From Polynucleobacter sp. AP-Melu-500A-A1 (GTDB lineage Bacteria; Pseudomonadota; Gammaproteobacteria; Burkholderiales; Burkholderiaceae): a stretch of DNA of 64,000 nucleotides. Both the position numbers and the translations under genes were made by a program. How positions within the stretch are numbered: position 1 is the stretch's first letter; each line of letters starts with the position of its first letter. This document shows positions 50,275-59,028 of this stretch, piece by piece. The notes under the pieces are model-generated. The model was not told where the DNA came from. It searched no databases and saw nothing but the letters and a program-made list of their open reading frames with translations. The stretch is taken from the NCBI RefSeq assembly GCF_018882125.1, contig NZ_JACVOZ010000003.1, forward strand, positions 530,553 through 594,552, in the 5' to 3' direction.

Positions 50275-51158
50275 TGAAAAAAACCATTCAAAACATACTG
50301 TCTCAGGAAGATCTCAATTTTCTTCTGACCAATCGTATTCCCCGCAATACCCTTACTCGCTTTATTGGCTGGTTTAGTCAAATTGAAAACCCAGTGGTCG
50401 CTTTTATCTCTATCCAGATTTGGAAATTTTTTTCAGCACTTGACTTATCGGAAGCAAAAAATCAAAGCTTTAAAAGTATGCATGCATGCTTCACCCGTGA
50501 ACTAAAGCCAAACGCAAGGCCAATCAATCCAGACTTAAACTATCTAGTAAGCCCGTGTGATGGGCTTATTGGCGCATTCGGAAAAGTGATCAATGGTGAA
50601 ATTTTTCAAGCCAAAGGCTTTCCTTACCTCATAGAAGACTTGATACCCAATAAGAGCTTAGCCAAGAGTTATGAGGGATGTGAATATGTAACCCTACGAC
50701 TCACATCAAGCATGTACCATCGATTTCATGCTCCAACAGGAATGCAGATCAGAAAAATCACTTATATCTCTGGCGATACCTGGAATGTGAACCCAATTGC
50801 ACTAAAGCGAGTTGAACGACTCTTTTGCAAGAATGAAAGAGCCGTCATTGAATGCGAAATAGATCACCCAAATAAAGAAATGGGAAGCAGCACCCTAACC
50901 CTAGTACCAGTCGCTGCGATTCTAGTGGCTAGCATTCGTTTGCACTGCATCAGCCCATTACTCCACCTACAGTACCAAGGTCCTAATGAGATTGACTGTA
51001 ATGCTGAAGTCAAACGTGGTGAAGAGTTAGGCTGGTTTCAGCACGGCTCCACTATTATTGTTTTTGCTCCCAAAAATTATCGATTAGTTTCAAGTTTAAA
51101 TTTGGGTGATAATATTCGTATGGGTGAAGTATTATTTGAATACTCTACACAACCATAA
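50268..51158 (+). CDS. psd: Phosphatidylserine decarboxylase-family proenzyme
   Basis: A protein of about 296 residues (starting at ATG 50268; the frame is open back to TTG 50235, but that part covers the regulatory repeats). Motifs: FTRELKPNARPINPD, LVSPCDGLIGAFGKV, SSMYHRFHAPTGMQIRKITY and, at the cleavage site, QHGSTIIVFAP. Cleavage between Gly and Ser would make the pyruvoyl group. The usual LGST is HGST here. It decarboxylates phosphatidylserine to phosphatidylethanolamine in the inner membrane. It is divergent from the aminotransferase gene. Confidence 0.88.
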   Translation: MSMKKTIQNILSQEDLNFLLTNRIPRNTLTRFIGWFSQIENPVVAFISIQIWKFFSALDLSEAKNQSFKSMHACFTRELKPNARPINPDLNYLVSPCDGLIGAFGKVINGEIFQAKGFPYLIEDLIPNKSLAKSYEGCEYVTLRLTSSMYHRFHAPTGMQIRKITYISGDTWNVNPIALKRVERLFCKNERAVIECEIDHPNKEMGSSTLTLVPVAAILVASIRLHCISPLLHLQYQGPNEIDCNAEVKRGEELGWFQHGSTIIVFAPKNYRLVSSLNLGDNIRMGEVLFEYSTQP

Positions 51159-51161
51159 GAG

Positions 51162-51770
51162 CTATCTGCAGGCCAAACTAAGAGAATCTCGATTGCGCTC
51201 CATGCCCTCAGCCATCATCTCGAAACTGCGCCGAATATTATTTCTCATAAAATATTCTATAACTCCGCTTGGAATAATAGAATCTGGTTCGATAATGCTT
51301 GCATATCGCACCGTTACACCCTTTTCATTGGGTTGTAGTCGCCATGTTCCAGAATAGGCTTTGCTATCGCCTTTAGTCTGAATAAAATTTATCCCCTGAT
51401 TTGGCAGCTCCGTAAACTCAACTTCAGACCGAATTTGAACGGGGAATAATAAAATTCGCTCCTCAATCAGTCTTTCCACAGTCACTCTATTGCCATTCCT
51501 TCTGCGCACTTTGGACTCAACTATTCCTGGAATGGTTTTGACATCTTCATAATCAGTCAAAAAGGTATATGCCTCACACTGGCTAACTGGAGCTATGTAG
51601 CTAGCTTGCACCTTAAAACCTGCCGCTGATTTTTCTACAAATACCTGCAAATCATAAGGAGCTAACTCTGTGATTGCAAAACAAGATTGTCCACTCATTA
51701 ACAAGCATAAAAGAAGCGCTCGCTTCATGATAGAGCAACTCGGCTTGAAAAATGAATAAGCAGTGCTCAA
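51162..51770 (-). CDS. Secreted START/SRPBCC-fold protein
   Basis: A protein of about 202 residues from a TTG that overlaps the upstream stop as TTGA. An internal ATG at 51728 gives a cleaner signal peptide (MKRALLLCLLMSGQSCFA). The mature part has the helix-grip pattern of the SRPBCC/polyketide-cyclase (COQ10-like) fold: FKVQASYIAPVSQCEAYTFL, DVKTIPGIVESKVRRRNGNR, RLIEERILLFPVQIRSEVEF and a long C-terminal helix SFEMMAEGMERNRDS. Such domains bind hydrophobic ligands, so a periplasmic lipid-binding role is plausible. Confidence 0.78.
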   Translation of the reverse strand: MSTAYSFFKPSCSIMKRALLLCLLMSGQSCFAITELAPYDLQVFVEKSAAGFKVQASYIAPVSQCEAYTFLTDYEDVKTIPGIVESKVRRRNGNRVTVERLIEERILLFPVQIRSEVEFTELPNQGINFIQTKGDSKAYSGTWRLQPNEKGVTVRYASIIEPDSIIPSGVIEYFMRNNIRRSFEMMAEGMERNRDSLSLACR

Positions 51771-52009
51771 TATTCTTCCTCAATATTGAGATCTAGGAAT
51801 ATAAGAGACTCTGCATCAGCCAGCTCTGCGAACTCTACAGCATTCATCTGATCCTCAAATGAAAGTTGTGCAAAACGTTCTGCCACTTCAAAGTTTTTTT
51901 CTCTGTAGTTATCTAAGGCTAATAATTGATTCCATGCCGCTTTTTGATAATACTCAGCCGACTTTCTTCTTAAACTAATAACCGTGTCATTTTGGTTTTG
52001 ATCCAGCAT
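51767..52009 (-). CDS. Hypothetical protein
   Basis: An 80-residue helical, acidic protein (MLDQNQNDTVISLRRKSAEY, AAWNQLLALDNYREKNFEVA), tandem-helix-like. The ATG at 52009 is chosen because GGGGAT lies 5 bases before it; the frame is open to TTG 52024. It overlaps the START-like gene by four bases, so they are coupled. Function unknown. Confidence 0.6.
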   Translation of the reverse strand: MLDQNQNDTVISLRRKSAEYYQKAAWNQLLALDNYREKNFEVAERFAQLSFEDQMNAVEFAELADAESLIFLDLNIEEEY

Positions 52010-52317
52010 TTTTATCCCCATCAATTCATAATTGAACTTGATCGAGATACTCTACTTTTCTTATGACATTTCTATGAATTTTTTTGATCATTCTTGTCAT
52101 AATGGAGAACCATATATCAAGCTTAAATATGACAATTTTGTCATTTACTAATTAATAAAAAATATTTCAATTAATGGTAGATATGTCATATTCATTCATG
52201 AAAAATGAAATCTACTTATGGGAGATGAAGAACAATTCCACTCCTTTCCGGTTGCTATCAGTTTGTTCTAACAGCCCATAGGTAACCAAACATTCACTCA
52301 ATTTAGGGAGATTGATG
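52010..52317. promoter_or_regulatory. 308-base AT-rich intergenic region rich in TGTCATA/TATGACA motifs
   Basis: Contains TTATGACA (52061-52068) facing TGTCATAA (52095-52102) with 26 bases between, a 16-base dyad ATGACAATTTTGTCAT (52129-52144) and TATGTCATA (52182-52190). The word TGTCATA/TATGACA also recurs at 47784-47830. This suggests a shared regulator of the PhoB type or similar for the divergent genes at 51767 and 52318. Confidence 0.5.
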
Positions 52318-52497
52318 ATGACTACCTTTACAAGCGAAGATCGGGAAAAAGTTGAAAAAGAGCCAATACCTTTTTATGGGTATTGCTATTTAACAAACCC
52401 GTCCACGGAGGATAAAAATCCATCTGTAGATACAAGACTAAAAAGATTCAAAGTGGAATATAGAGTTGATGATAGTAGCGAAGATTCGGAAGAATAA
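52318..52497 (+). CDS. Small acidic hypothetical protein
   Basis: A 59-residue soluble protein (start at ATG 52318, 7 bases after GGGAG; an ATG at 52315 and a TTG at 52312 are in the same frame). It is very acidic at the end (VDDSSEDSEE) with a middle FYGYCYLTNPSTED segment. No family recognised. It follows the motif-rich region, so it may belong to the same regulon as the lipid cluster. Confidence 0.5.
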   Translation: MTTFTSEDREKVEKEPIPFYGYCYLTNPSTEDKNPSVDTRLKRFKVEYRVDDSSEDSEE

Positions 52498-52585
52498 CGA
52501 TCAAAAAAATACTACCCGGATTTCAAGAGCTTACAGCGCCTGTCTATCGCTAAGTGATGGTGTTTATCTTAGCCATTGTCTGCAG

Positions 52586-53446
52586 CTAATCAAATCGCCA
52601 GGTAATTCCAGCATCTAAACGCGTTGAATTAGCTCCATTGCCAACCAATACTAGTCCGGTATTTTGCGCACTACGCATCATTGATATCCCAAAATCAACA
52701 CTTTCAGATAAGCTAATGATTGCTGCAACCATGCCATACATTGTTGACTGTTGTTCAGTTGCAGGTGGATTGGTTTGTACACCAAAATCGAGAGCAAGAC
52801 GAAATCCATCCATAACATTCCATACCGGGGCAATCGAAGCAGAGTAAAGATTTAATCTTAAAGGGCCTGCACTGCCACCATTTAAATAATTTACGTTATA
52901 GGGGCTACGCATATAACCTACATTGATATGAGCCTCCAACGATTCATTTAAATAATAAGAGGAAATGAATGTTGCGCCGTAATTGAATGCCGCTTGTCCA
53001 AAACCAACTACTTGTTGCTGCTTTGAAACTGGAAATTGCAAGATGGGTTTTATTGCGAAGTTCCAGCTATCGCCCTCTTCACCCCAAAAACGCCATTTTG
53101 CATTAAGTACGTAATTGCTATACGGGGAGTAATCACTTGCACGTGGGGTGGCGTTATATTGCGTTCCAATGGCAATCTCAACATTCTCAGTGATGCCTCG
53201 AGTGTAAGTAAAAGGAAATGATTTGGTAGAACCTGGCCCCAGAAATTCTTCGCCGGGGCTCGAGAGGTCCTGACCTGGTCCTGTAGGCTGATTAACCTTA
53301 TTTATCGAATAAAAATACATTTCAATCTGATTACCGCCCTTTTTAACCGTTCCTGCATCATCAGTATTTAATGGTTCAAATGCCTGAGCTCTACTTATTA
53401 AAAAAAGAGTCATCAAAGCAAAAATTAAATTTATTAAATGAGACAT
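52586..53446 (-). CDS. Outer-membrane beta-barrel protein, transporter-like
   Basis: A 286-residue protein with a signal peptide (ending SRAQAF) and alternating beta-strands ending in WRFD with an aromatic terminal residue. The opening EPLNTDDAGTVKKGGNQIEM and strands YTRGITENVEIAIGTQYNAT and ILQFPVSKQQQVVGFG resemble the MetA-pathway-of-phenol-degradation type outer-membrane channels. It may let hydrophobic or aromatic compounds across the outer membrane. It is a single gene. Confidence 0.65.
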   Translation of the reverse strand: MSHLINLIFALMTLFLISRAQAFEPLNTDDAGTVKKGGNQIEMYFYSINKVNQPTGPGQDLSSPGEEFLGPGSTKSFPFTYTRGITENVEIAIGTQYNATPRASDYSPYSNYVLNAKWRFWGEEGDSWNFAIKPILQFPVSKQQQVVGFGQAAFNYGATFISSYYLNESLEAHINVGYMRSPYNVNYLNGGSAGPLRLNLYSASIAPVWNVMDGFRLALDFGVQTNPPATEQQSTMYGMVAAIISLSESVDFGISMMRSAQNTGLVLVGNGANSTRLDAGITWRFD

Positions 53447-53480
53447 GACTTGTTTATCGCTAAAAAGTTCACACTTTGAA

Positions 53481-54788
53481 TTAAGTTCTCACAGGACTTT
53501 CAGAGTGCAAAAATACTTTGCGCGCCTTAAAGTCTAGATCGATTAAATCGCCGTAAGTGGACCACTCTAAAATAAGATCTAGCGTCTTCTTCACTTCTCG
53601 CTTATCTAAAGACAGGCCTAAAGATTTAGTAAGCACATCAAACGAGACTCTTTTAGAGGGGGTATTCTTAAGCTCTTGATAGAGATCACTGATAAATGGA
53701 ATCGTTTGCAAAGCCTGCTGACCCAGCATTCGCTTTCTTAATTCGCTGTCGCCATTTCCGAAAATTTCTCCCAATTCAGTCGCAATCAAGTCACCGTCTT
53801 TCACCATTGCAAACTCCAGCAACACTAGATCCTCTACAGCATTAATGAACGCGTTATCATCCATTTCCGCCGCTTCAGCAATCTTGGGTAAATCAGCACG
53901 CCCCAAGAATTCTGGATCAATTAAACGCTCCATTAATCCTTCAATTGATGCAACAGTGGCACGTGGGTATGGGCTGCGCTCAGTAGCCAAGCCATAATCC
54001 AACTGACCATCTGCTAAACGTCTTTGCGGGGTTACCATTTCGGTATAGATACAGTCTACTAAATGATGTATCTCTGAAGTTTTGGGCTCTCGTGGACGCT
54101 CTAGCTCAATCGGCAATTCAAAGCGAACGCGTCCAGGGTTTGAGGAAAAGATTAAAGCCCTATCAGCCATCATGACCGCTTCTTCAATATTATGAGAAAC
54201 AACCAAAAGTGACTTTGTTGGCAAATCTCCTGATTGCCATAACTCCAAGATATCGTCACGCAAATGTTCGCCCGTCATCACATCAAGAGCGGAAAATGCC
54301 TCATCCATCAATAGGACCTCGGGCTCTAAGACAATAGCCCTAGCAATGCCTACCCGTTGTCGCATGCCGCCAGATAACTCTTTTGGCAGCGCTCCCTCAA
54401 AACCCTCCAAACCAATCAATTCAATGGCTTGCTTGGCTTTTTTGGCACGTACATCAGGGGCAATTCCACGAGCCTCAAGACCAAGCTCAACATTTTGCTG
54501 AACCGACAGCCAAGGGAATAATGCGAAGGACTGAAATACCATGCTAATCCCATTGACCGGTCCGTAAATCGGTTTACTCGCATATTCGACCTCTCCAGAG
54601 TCTGCCGAAATTAGGCCAGCCATAATGCGCAACAGAGTTGATTTTCCAGAACCAGATTGGCCCAATAGCGCCACAATTTCACCCTCATTCAGAGTGAAAT
54701 CAACATTCTCCAAAATCAGCCTATCTGAGCCATCAGCCGACTTGAAGGATTTATTTACAGAGCGTAATTTAAGTAAGGGGGTAGACAT
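53481..54788 (-). CDS. NitT/TauT-type ABC transporter ATPase with AAA-associated C-terminal domain
   Basis: A 435-residue ATP-binding subunit. Walker A is GQSGSGKSTLLRIMAG, Q-loop MVFQSFALFPWL, signature ELSGGMRQRVGIARAIVLEP, Walker B LLMDEAFSALD and switch His VSHNIEEAVMMAD. The extra C-terminal domain (about 280-435) is the AAA-associated domain of nitrate/sulfonate-type transporters, with a winged-helix-like pattern. It is 22 bases downstream of the fused permease gene, so the two make one transporter. No binding protein is adjacent. Confidence 0.9.
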   Translation of the reverse strand: MSTPLLKLRSVNKSFKSADGSDRLILENVDFTLNEGEIVALLGQSGSGKSTLLRIMAGLISADSGEVEYASKPIYGPVNGISMVFQSFALFPWLSVQQNVELGLEARGIAPDVRAKKAKQAIELIGLEGFEGALPKELSGGMRQRVGIARAIVLEPEVLLMDEAFSALDVMTGEHLRDDILELWQSGDLPTKSLLVVSHNIEEAVMMADRALIFSSNPGRVRFELPIELERPREPKTSEIHHLVDCIYTEMVTPQRRLADGQLDYGLATERSPYPRATVASIEGLMERLIDPEFLGRADLPKIAEAAEMDDNAFINAVEDLVLLEFAMVKDGDLIATELGEIFGNGDSELRKRMLGQQALQTIPFISDLYQELKNTPSKRVSFDVLTKSLGLSLDKREVKKTLDLILEWSTYGDLIDLDFKARKVFLHSESPVRT

Positions 54789-54810
54789 TCGTAAAAACTT
54801 TCATAACCAG

Positions 54811-56559
54811 TTAAAAGTTCAAGCCCTTTTCAGAGAGCAAATAAAGACGGCGCCAAATAAAGCGATTAAAACCAATGACAAAAATACACATCACGCCAAT
54901 GCCTAAGGCGATTCGTGGAAAATCGCCAGCCGTAGTCATCTCAGCAATATAGGCGCCCAATCCTTCGGCCTTTAGAGTGGTATCGCCCCAAGTAACATAT
55001 TCAGAAACAATGCTGGCATTCCAAGACCCTCCTGTGGCAGTGAGCGCACCAGTTACCAGACTTGGGAAAATCGCTGGTAGATAGTAACGACGCCATTTAG
55101 TCCATGCTTTAAGACCTAAATTATCAGCTGCATAGCGCAGCTCAACTGGAATAGTCGAGGCACCCGCGATCACGTTGAACAAGATATACCATTGCGTACC
55201 AAAAATAATGAGTGGCGAGAGCCAGATATTAGGATCTAACTTGAAGTGCAAAATACCTACAACGGCAATTGGAAATAGCAAGTTTGCTGGAAAGGCTGCC
55301 AAGAATTGCGCTACCGCTTGAGAGTGCTCTGCAATACGAGGGTTCAGTCCAATCCAGATTCCAATTGGAACCCAAATAACAATAGCGATTGCAATCAAGA
55401 CAACCACACGTATTAAGGTCAGTACTCCTAAATATAAAATGTGCAAGACCTCAGTTAACCCTACCTCGGTATGAATGTACTTGATCAAATAGATTACTGC
55501 CAAGCATGCTGCGATCATTACCAAGATATCCCAACCACGAGCAAAGTGATGTGCGGGAATTAGATTTTTCGCAGGGACGGCAGTGCCGTCTGTGCGCTTT
55601 CTAAAGAAACGAAAGCTGCCTTCAAATAATTTTATTGCTCCTAAGCCCAATTGCTGCAGCCATAGGGTGCGGCGCCAAAAATTCAGAGCCCAAGACTTTG
55701 GGGCCACCTCACCATCACCTTCTTCAAAGCGAAATTTATCCGCCCAAGCAACTAGTGGCCTAAAGAAAAGTTGATCATAAAGCGTGATACCAATCAGCAT
55801 CGTCACAATTGCCAGTCCAATGGCACTTAAATCACGTTCATCAATAGCTAAGGCAATATAAGATCCAATACCCGGTAATTTAATATCTTGATTGGCTACT
55901 GTAATTGCCTCAGAGGCCACCAAAAAGAACCAGCCACCGGACATCGACATCATCATGTTCCATAACATTCCCGGCATCGATACAGGAATATCGAGTCTCC
56001 AGAAACGCTGCCAAGGAGACAGCTTAAAGATTCGAGAAGCCTCTTCCAATTCCGCAGGAATTGTTTTAAAACTTTGATAAGCGCTAAACGCCATGTTCCA
56101 GGCTTGCGCAGTAAAAATAGCGAAAATTGCCGCACACTCAACCCCCAATAAGCTTCCTGGAAATAGGGCAATAAAGCCGGTGACAGTAATAGAAAGAAAC
56201 CCCAATACTGGAATTGACTGCAAAATATCCAGAATTGGCACTAAGACCTTTTCTGCCGCCTTAGAGCGAGACGCAAGAAGTGCAAAGCCAAAAGCAAACA
56301 CTACTGAAAATGCAAGCGCAATAAACATGCGCAAAATAGTGCGTAACAAGTAATAGGGTAAATTAGCCGCATCTAAGGATAGCTCGATAGGCGTACCCAC
56401 CAAAAATGGCTTGGCCATCTCTTCCGCACCAAAGCCTAATACCAACAGAATCAGCAAAATAATCGGTAAAAGCACCAGATCCCAGATACCTGAGGGGGCT
56501 ATTGCAAGATTTTCGGTATTCGGACGGCTAGAAGGTGAATTTTTAATAGGATCAATCGA
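54811..56559 (-). CDS. Fused double ABC transporter permease (NitT/TauT type)
   Basis: A protein of about 582 residues carrying two copies of the BPD_transp_1 domain. Copy 1 has the EAA-like loop AYQSFKTIPAELEEASRIFK with WRFWRLDIPVSMPGMLW (residues about 160-205). Copy 2 has ASTIPVELRYAADNLGLKAW with KWRRYYLPAIFPSLVTGALT. Each half has about six membrane segments. The ATG at 56559 is chosen over the TTG further up. With the ATPase downstream it forms an importer for an anion of the nitrate/sulfonate/bicarbonate or similar class. The substrate is unknown as no binding protein is nearby. Confidence 0.9.
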   Translation of the reverse strand, partial: SIDPIKNSPSSRPNTENLAIAPSGIWDLVLLPIILLILLVLGFGAEEMAKPFLVGTPIELSLDAANLPYYLLRTILRMFIALAFSVVFAFGFALLASRSKAAEKVLVPILDILQSIPVLGFLSITVTGFIALFPGSLLGVECAAIFAIFTAQAWNMAFSAYQSFKTIPAELEEASRIFKLSPWQRFWRLDIPVSMPGMLWNMMMSMSGGWFFLVASEAITVANQDIKLPGIGSYIALAIDERDLSAIGLAIVTMLIGITLYDQLFFRPLVAWADKFRFEEGDGEVAPKSWALNFWRRTLWLQQLGLGAIKLFEGSFRFFRKRTDGTAVPAKNLIPAHHFARGWDILVMIAACLAVIYLIKYIHTEVGLTEVLHILYLGVLTLIRVVVLIAIAIVIWVPIGIWIGLNPRIAEHSQAVAQFLAAFPANLLFPIAVVGILHFKLDPNIWLSPLIIFGTQWYILFNVIAGASTIPVELRYAADNLGLKAWTKWRRYYLPAIFPSLVTGALTATGGSWNASIVSEYVTWGDTTLKAEGLGAYIAEMTTAGDFPRIALGIGVMCIFVIGFNRFIWRRLYLLSEKGLNF

Positions 56560-56736
56560 CATGAATAAGACGATAAATACCAAAGATTACTGATATGTGA
56601 CGCTTTTGTGCCGCAGCCCTCTATCTGGGCCTCTAACTTGTATTTTTGCTTAGTCACGCAAATTTCGTTCTAGAGTGTTATGGTGAAAAAATAAGCAAAA
56701 TTTGTCAAACCTAAGCCATCCCCGAGGAATTTTTCC

Positions 56737-57135
56737 ATGCAAAACAACTCTTTATACGAATTACCCATGAAAACTATCTCGACAGAAATCATTCAGTTAT
56801 GCAAGCCGGGATTTGATATGGTCAAGATGAATGAACTCATCGAAACTCTATTCACAAATGCTCGGGCTAGTGCTCAAGAACTTACCTCAAACTTAGATAA
56901 AAGTGCTTTACAGATCGTTGCAGATAAGCTCGTAGTAAACCAACTTCTAAATCAGCTCTACTTTCTTGATACCTCAGAAGTTCAAATAGCCTGCCTAAAT
57001 CAAATTTCGCTACAAAATACAAATCTTCGTGACGCTTTTAAATTTGTTCAAGCTCAAAATAACTACATTCCAGTAGATGCCCGTAGCGAAGAAGACGAAA
57101 AAAATCAACGCTTTTTAAATGCTATTCTGGTCTAA
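56737..57135 (+). CDS. Hypothetical protein
   Basis: A 132-residue soluble, helical protein (ISTEIIQLCKPGFDMVKMNE, ADKLVVNQLLNQLYFLDTSE) with no membrane segment or signal peptide. It ends overlapping the convergent gene at 57132 by four bases. I do not recognise it. Confidence 0.6.
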   Translation: MQNNSLYELPMKTISTEIIQLCKPGFDMVKMNELIETLFTNARASAQELTSNLDKSALQIVADKLVVNQLLNQLYFLDTSEVQIACLNQISLQNTNLRDAFKFVQAQNNYIPVDARSEEDEKNQRFLNAILV

Positions 57136-57665
57136 GTCCGAGCAAAGCGCACATGCATAGTAGCTAAACGACGATAAAGGTTTAGTTGCTCACGCACTAA
57201 TAAACCGTCGTAACCTAAACGCTCTATGGGAACCCATAAAGAGACCCAACCCATAATTACAAAAGCCTCACAAATAACGTTACTAAAGTAACTATCAGGC
57301 CAGATTTGCAAACTATAGTATTTAATCGTCAGTAGAATAATCATTATGGCAATACCAGCACCCAGCCATTTGAGCATTCGATTACGATTACGATTGTGTT
57401 GGCGCTCAATTAATTCCGCCTCATATTCAAAATAATTATCTACCGCTTGTTCGACATCTGACTCGGTAGCTAAACTGGGTTCATCGCTTGCCACATGTAA
57501 TATCAAAATAATTGGAATTTGTGGCGGAGCATCACTAGCCCACTGCAAAATATGATGCACCGCTCGAGGATCAAGATCTCTGCGTCTAAACGGATTTGGA
57601 TCCAACTCACTGAAAAGTGAATCCAGAGTGTGAATATTCACATCAATGTTGTAAGTTTTTTCCAT
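57132..57665 (-). CDS. Membrane hypothetical protein
   Basis: A 177-residue protein. The N-terminal part is soluble (NIDVNIHTLDSLFSELDPNP, DPRAVHHILQWASDAPP). After ERQHNRNRNRMLKWLGAGIA there is one hydrophobic segment (about 108-120, GIAIMIILLTIKYY) and another at about 133-147 (VICEAFVIMGWVSLWVP). The tail is VREQLNLYRRLATMHVRFA. The family is unknown; it could be a conserved inner-membrane protein with a cytosolic domain. Confidence 0.6.
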   Translation of the reverse strand: MEKTYNIDVNIHTLDSLFSELDPNPFRRRDLDPRAVHHILQWASDAPPQIPIILILHVASDEPSLATESDVEQAVDNYFEYEAELIERQHNRNRNRMLKWLGAGIAIMIILLTIKYYSLQIWPDSYFSNVICEAFVIMGWVSLWVPIERLGYDGLLVREQLNLYRRLATMHVRFART

Positions 57666-57791
57666 AGTATTGTTGATTAGGGTTGGTATCCTAGGGTTTA
57701 CTTGCTACCCCGATCCAATGATGTGTTGAATAATCTAAAAATCAAGACCATGAATCAACTCAGGAAAAGGATGATATCTATGCTTCTCATA

Positions 57792-58127
57792 CTACGTCCT
57801 TAACAATAGATATTGCGTAATAGCAAATAATGCAGCTGTTAGAACACAGCACAGAAATAAGGACAAATAGAAGTTATATTCATTTCTCATTAGCCAGCTT
57901 AGCAATAGGAACATAGGTAAGGTTGGAATCACATACCAGAATGTTTCGTAACTGATGTCAGCAATTTTGCCCTTATCTTTGGATTCAAAATAGATCCAGA
58001 TGAAAGCTGTAACTGAGACGATAGGCAAAGCCAGCAGAAATGCAGCTAGGACAGAACTACGCTTACTAATTTCACCGACAGCCACAATCACCAGAGCGGT
58101 AATTAGAGTTTTAACTAGGATTAACAT
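57792..58127 (-). CDS. DUF3147 membrane protein
   Basis: A protein of about 111 residues with four membrane helices (LVKTLITALVIVAVGE, VLAAFLLALPIVSVTAFIWI, FWYVIPTLPMFLLLSWLM, YLSLFLCCVLTAALFAITQY). The EISKRSSVLAAFLLALPIVS motif is the DUF3147 signature. It begins 4 bases after the CDF transporter stop (ATG 58127), so it is probably translated with it. A TTG at 58145 is open but overlaps the upstream gene. Function unknown, possibly an accessory to metal export. Confidence 0.75.
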   Translation of the reverse strand: MLILVKTLITALVIVAVGEISKRSSVLAAFLLALPIVSVTAFIWIYFESKDKGKIADISYETFWYVIPTLPMFLLLSWLMRNEYNFYLSLFLCCVLTAALFAITQYLLLRT

Positions 58128-58131
58128 ATTT

Positions 58132-59028
58132 CTAAACAGGGTCAATATGGGTCATCACATTGAGGACTGGTAATTTTTTCTTAATTTGATTACCGGCCCT
58201 AAGAGCAATGTCGTGTCCAACCTTAACGGAAGCATTTGCATCTACATCAATATGCACATCAACCAAAATCATGTCGCCCATCTTGCGAGTCCTGAGATCA
58301 TGAAAACCTTTAACACCATCTGTTGATTGAATAATCTCCTCAATTTGACGATGTTCTTCTTCTGATACCGCCCTATCCATCAAGTCATGAAGCGCATCCC
58401 AGCCAAACTTCCAACCCATTTTTGCTACCATCAAGCCAACTACAAGAGCGCCAATAGCATCAAAGATTGGGTGCCCCAATAAGGCACCAACAATACCAAT
58501 GGAAACCACCAATGAAGAAGCTGCATCTGATCTTGCATGCCAAGCATTGGCTACCAGCATTGAGGAGCGAACCCGTTTAGCTACTGCCAACATATATCTA
58601 AACAATATTTCCTTAGCGACTAAAGAAGCTAACGCAACATACAAAGCTAGGATTTGAATTTGTCCGGCTGGCACTGGATCAATAATCTTTTCTGCAGCTT
58701 TGAAGAGCATGCCAGCACCAACAGCTAATAAGGAGATTCCTAGAAATAAAGAGGCAGCTGTTTCATATCGTTGATGGCCGTACTGGTGATCTTCATCTGC
58801 ATCTTTGGCGCTATAGTGATTGGCAAAGAGCACTACAAAGTCAGCAACTAAGTCTGTCGCCGAATGAATACCATCAGCAATCAGGCCCTGCGATCCAGAC
58901 ACAATACCTGCGAACACTTGAGAAACTGTTAAGCCAATATTTACAGCGACACTAACTAATGTGCTCTTCTTCGCGGCCGCTTGCTTGGCAGGCGTTTGCG
59001 ATTCGTGATCTTCTATTTCTTTATCCAT
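58132..59028 (-). CDS. Cation diffusion facilitator (CDF) metal exporter
   Basis: A 298-residue CDF transporter with six membrane helices and a C-terminal cytosolic domain. Motifs: SQGLIADGIHSATDLVADFV (metal-site His-x3-Asp), a His/Asp-rich loop HYSAKDADEDHQYGHQRYET, and NAWHARSDAASSLVVSIGIV (the second His-x3-Asp). The C-terminal domain ends VDVHIDVDANASVKVGHDIA. It exports Fe, Zn, Mn or Co against protons. The paired His/Asp sites favour Fe, Zn or Mn, but the metal cannot be fixed. Confidence 0.92.
   Translation of the reverse strand: MDKEIEDHESQTPAKQAAAKKSTLVSVAVNIGLTVSQVFAGIVSGSQGLIADGIHSATDLVADFVVLFANHYSAKDADEDHQYGHQRYETAASLFLGISLLAVGAGMLFKAAEKIIDPVPAGQIQILALYVALASLVAKEILFRYMLAVAKRVRSSMLVANAWHARSDAASSLVVSIGIVGALLGHPIFDAIGALVVGLMVAKMGWKFGWDALHDLMDRAVSEEEHRQIEEIIQSTDGVKGFHDLRTRKMGDMILVDVHIDVDANASVKVGHDIALRAGNQIKKKLPVLNVMTHIDPV

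Noticed and set aside
52094..52112. Second full PHO box at TTGTCATAATGG
   Set aside because: The first half matches, but 11 bases on there is no second TGTCA-like unit, so it is listed only as a motif copy.
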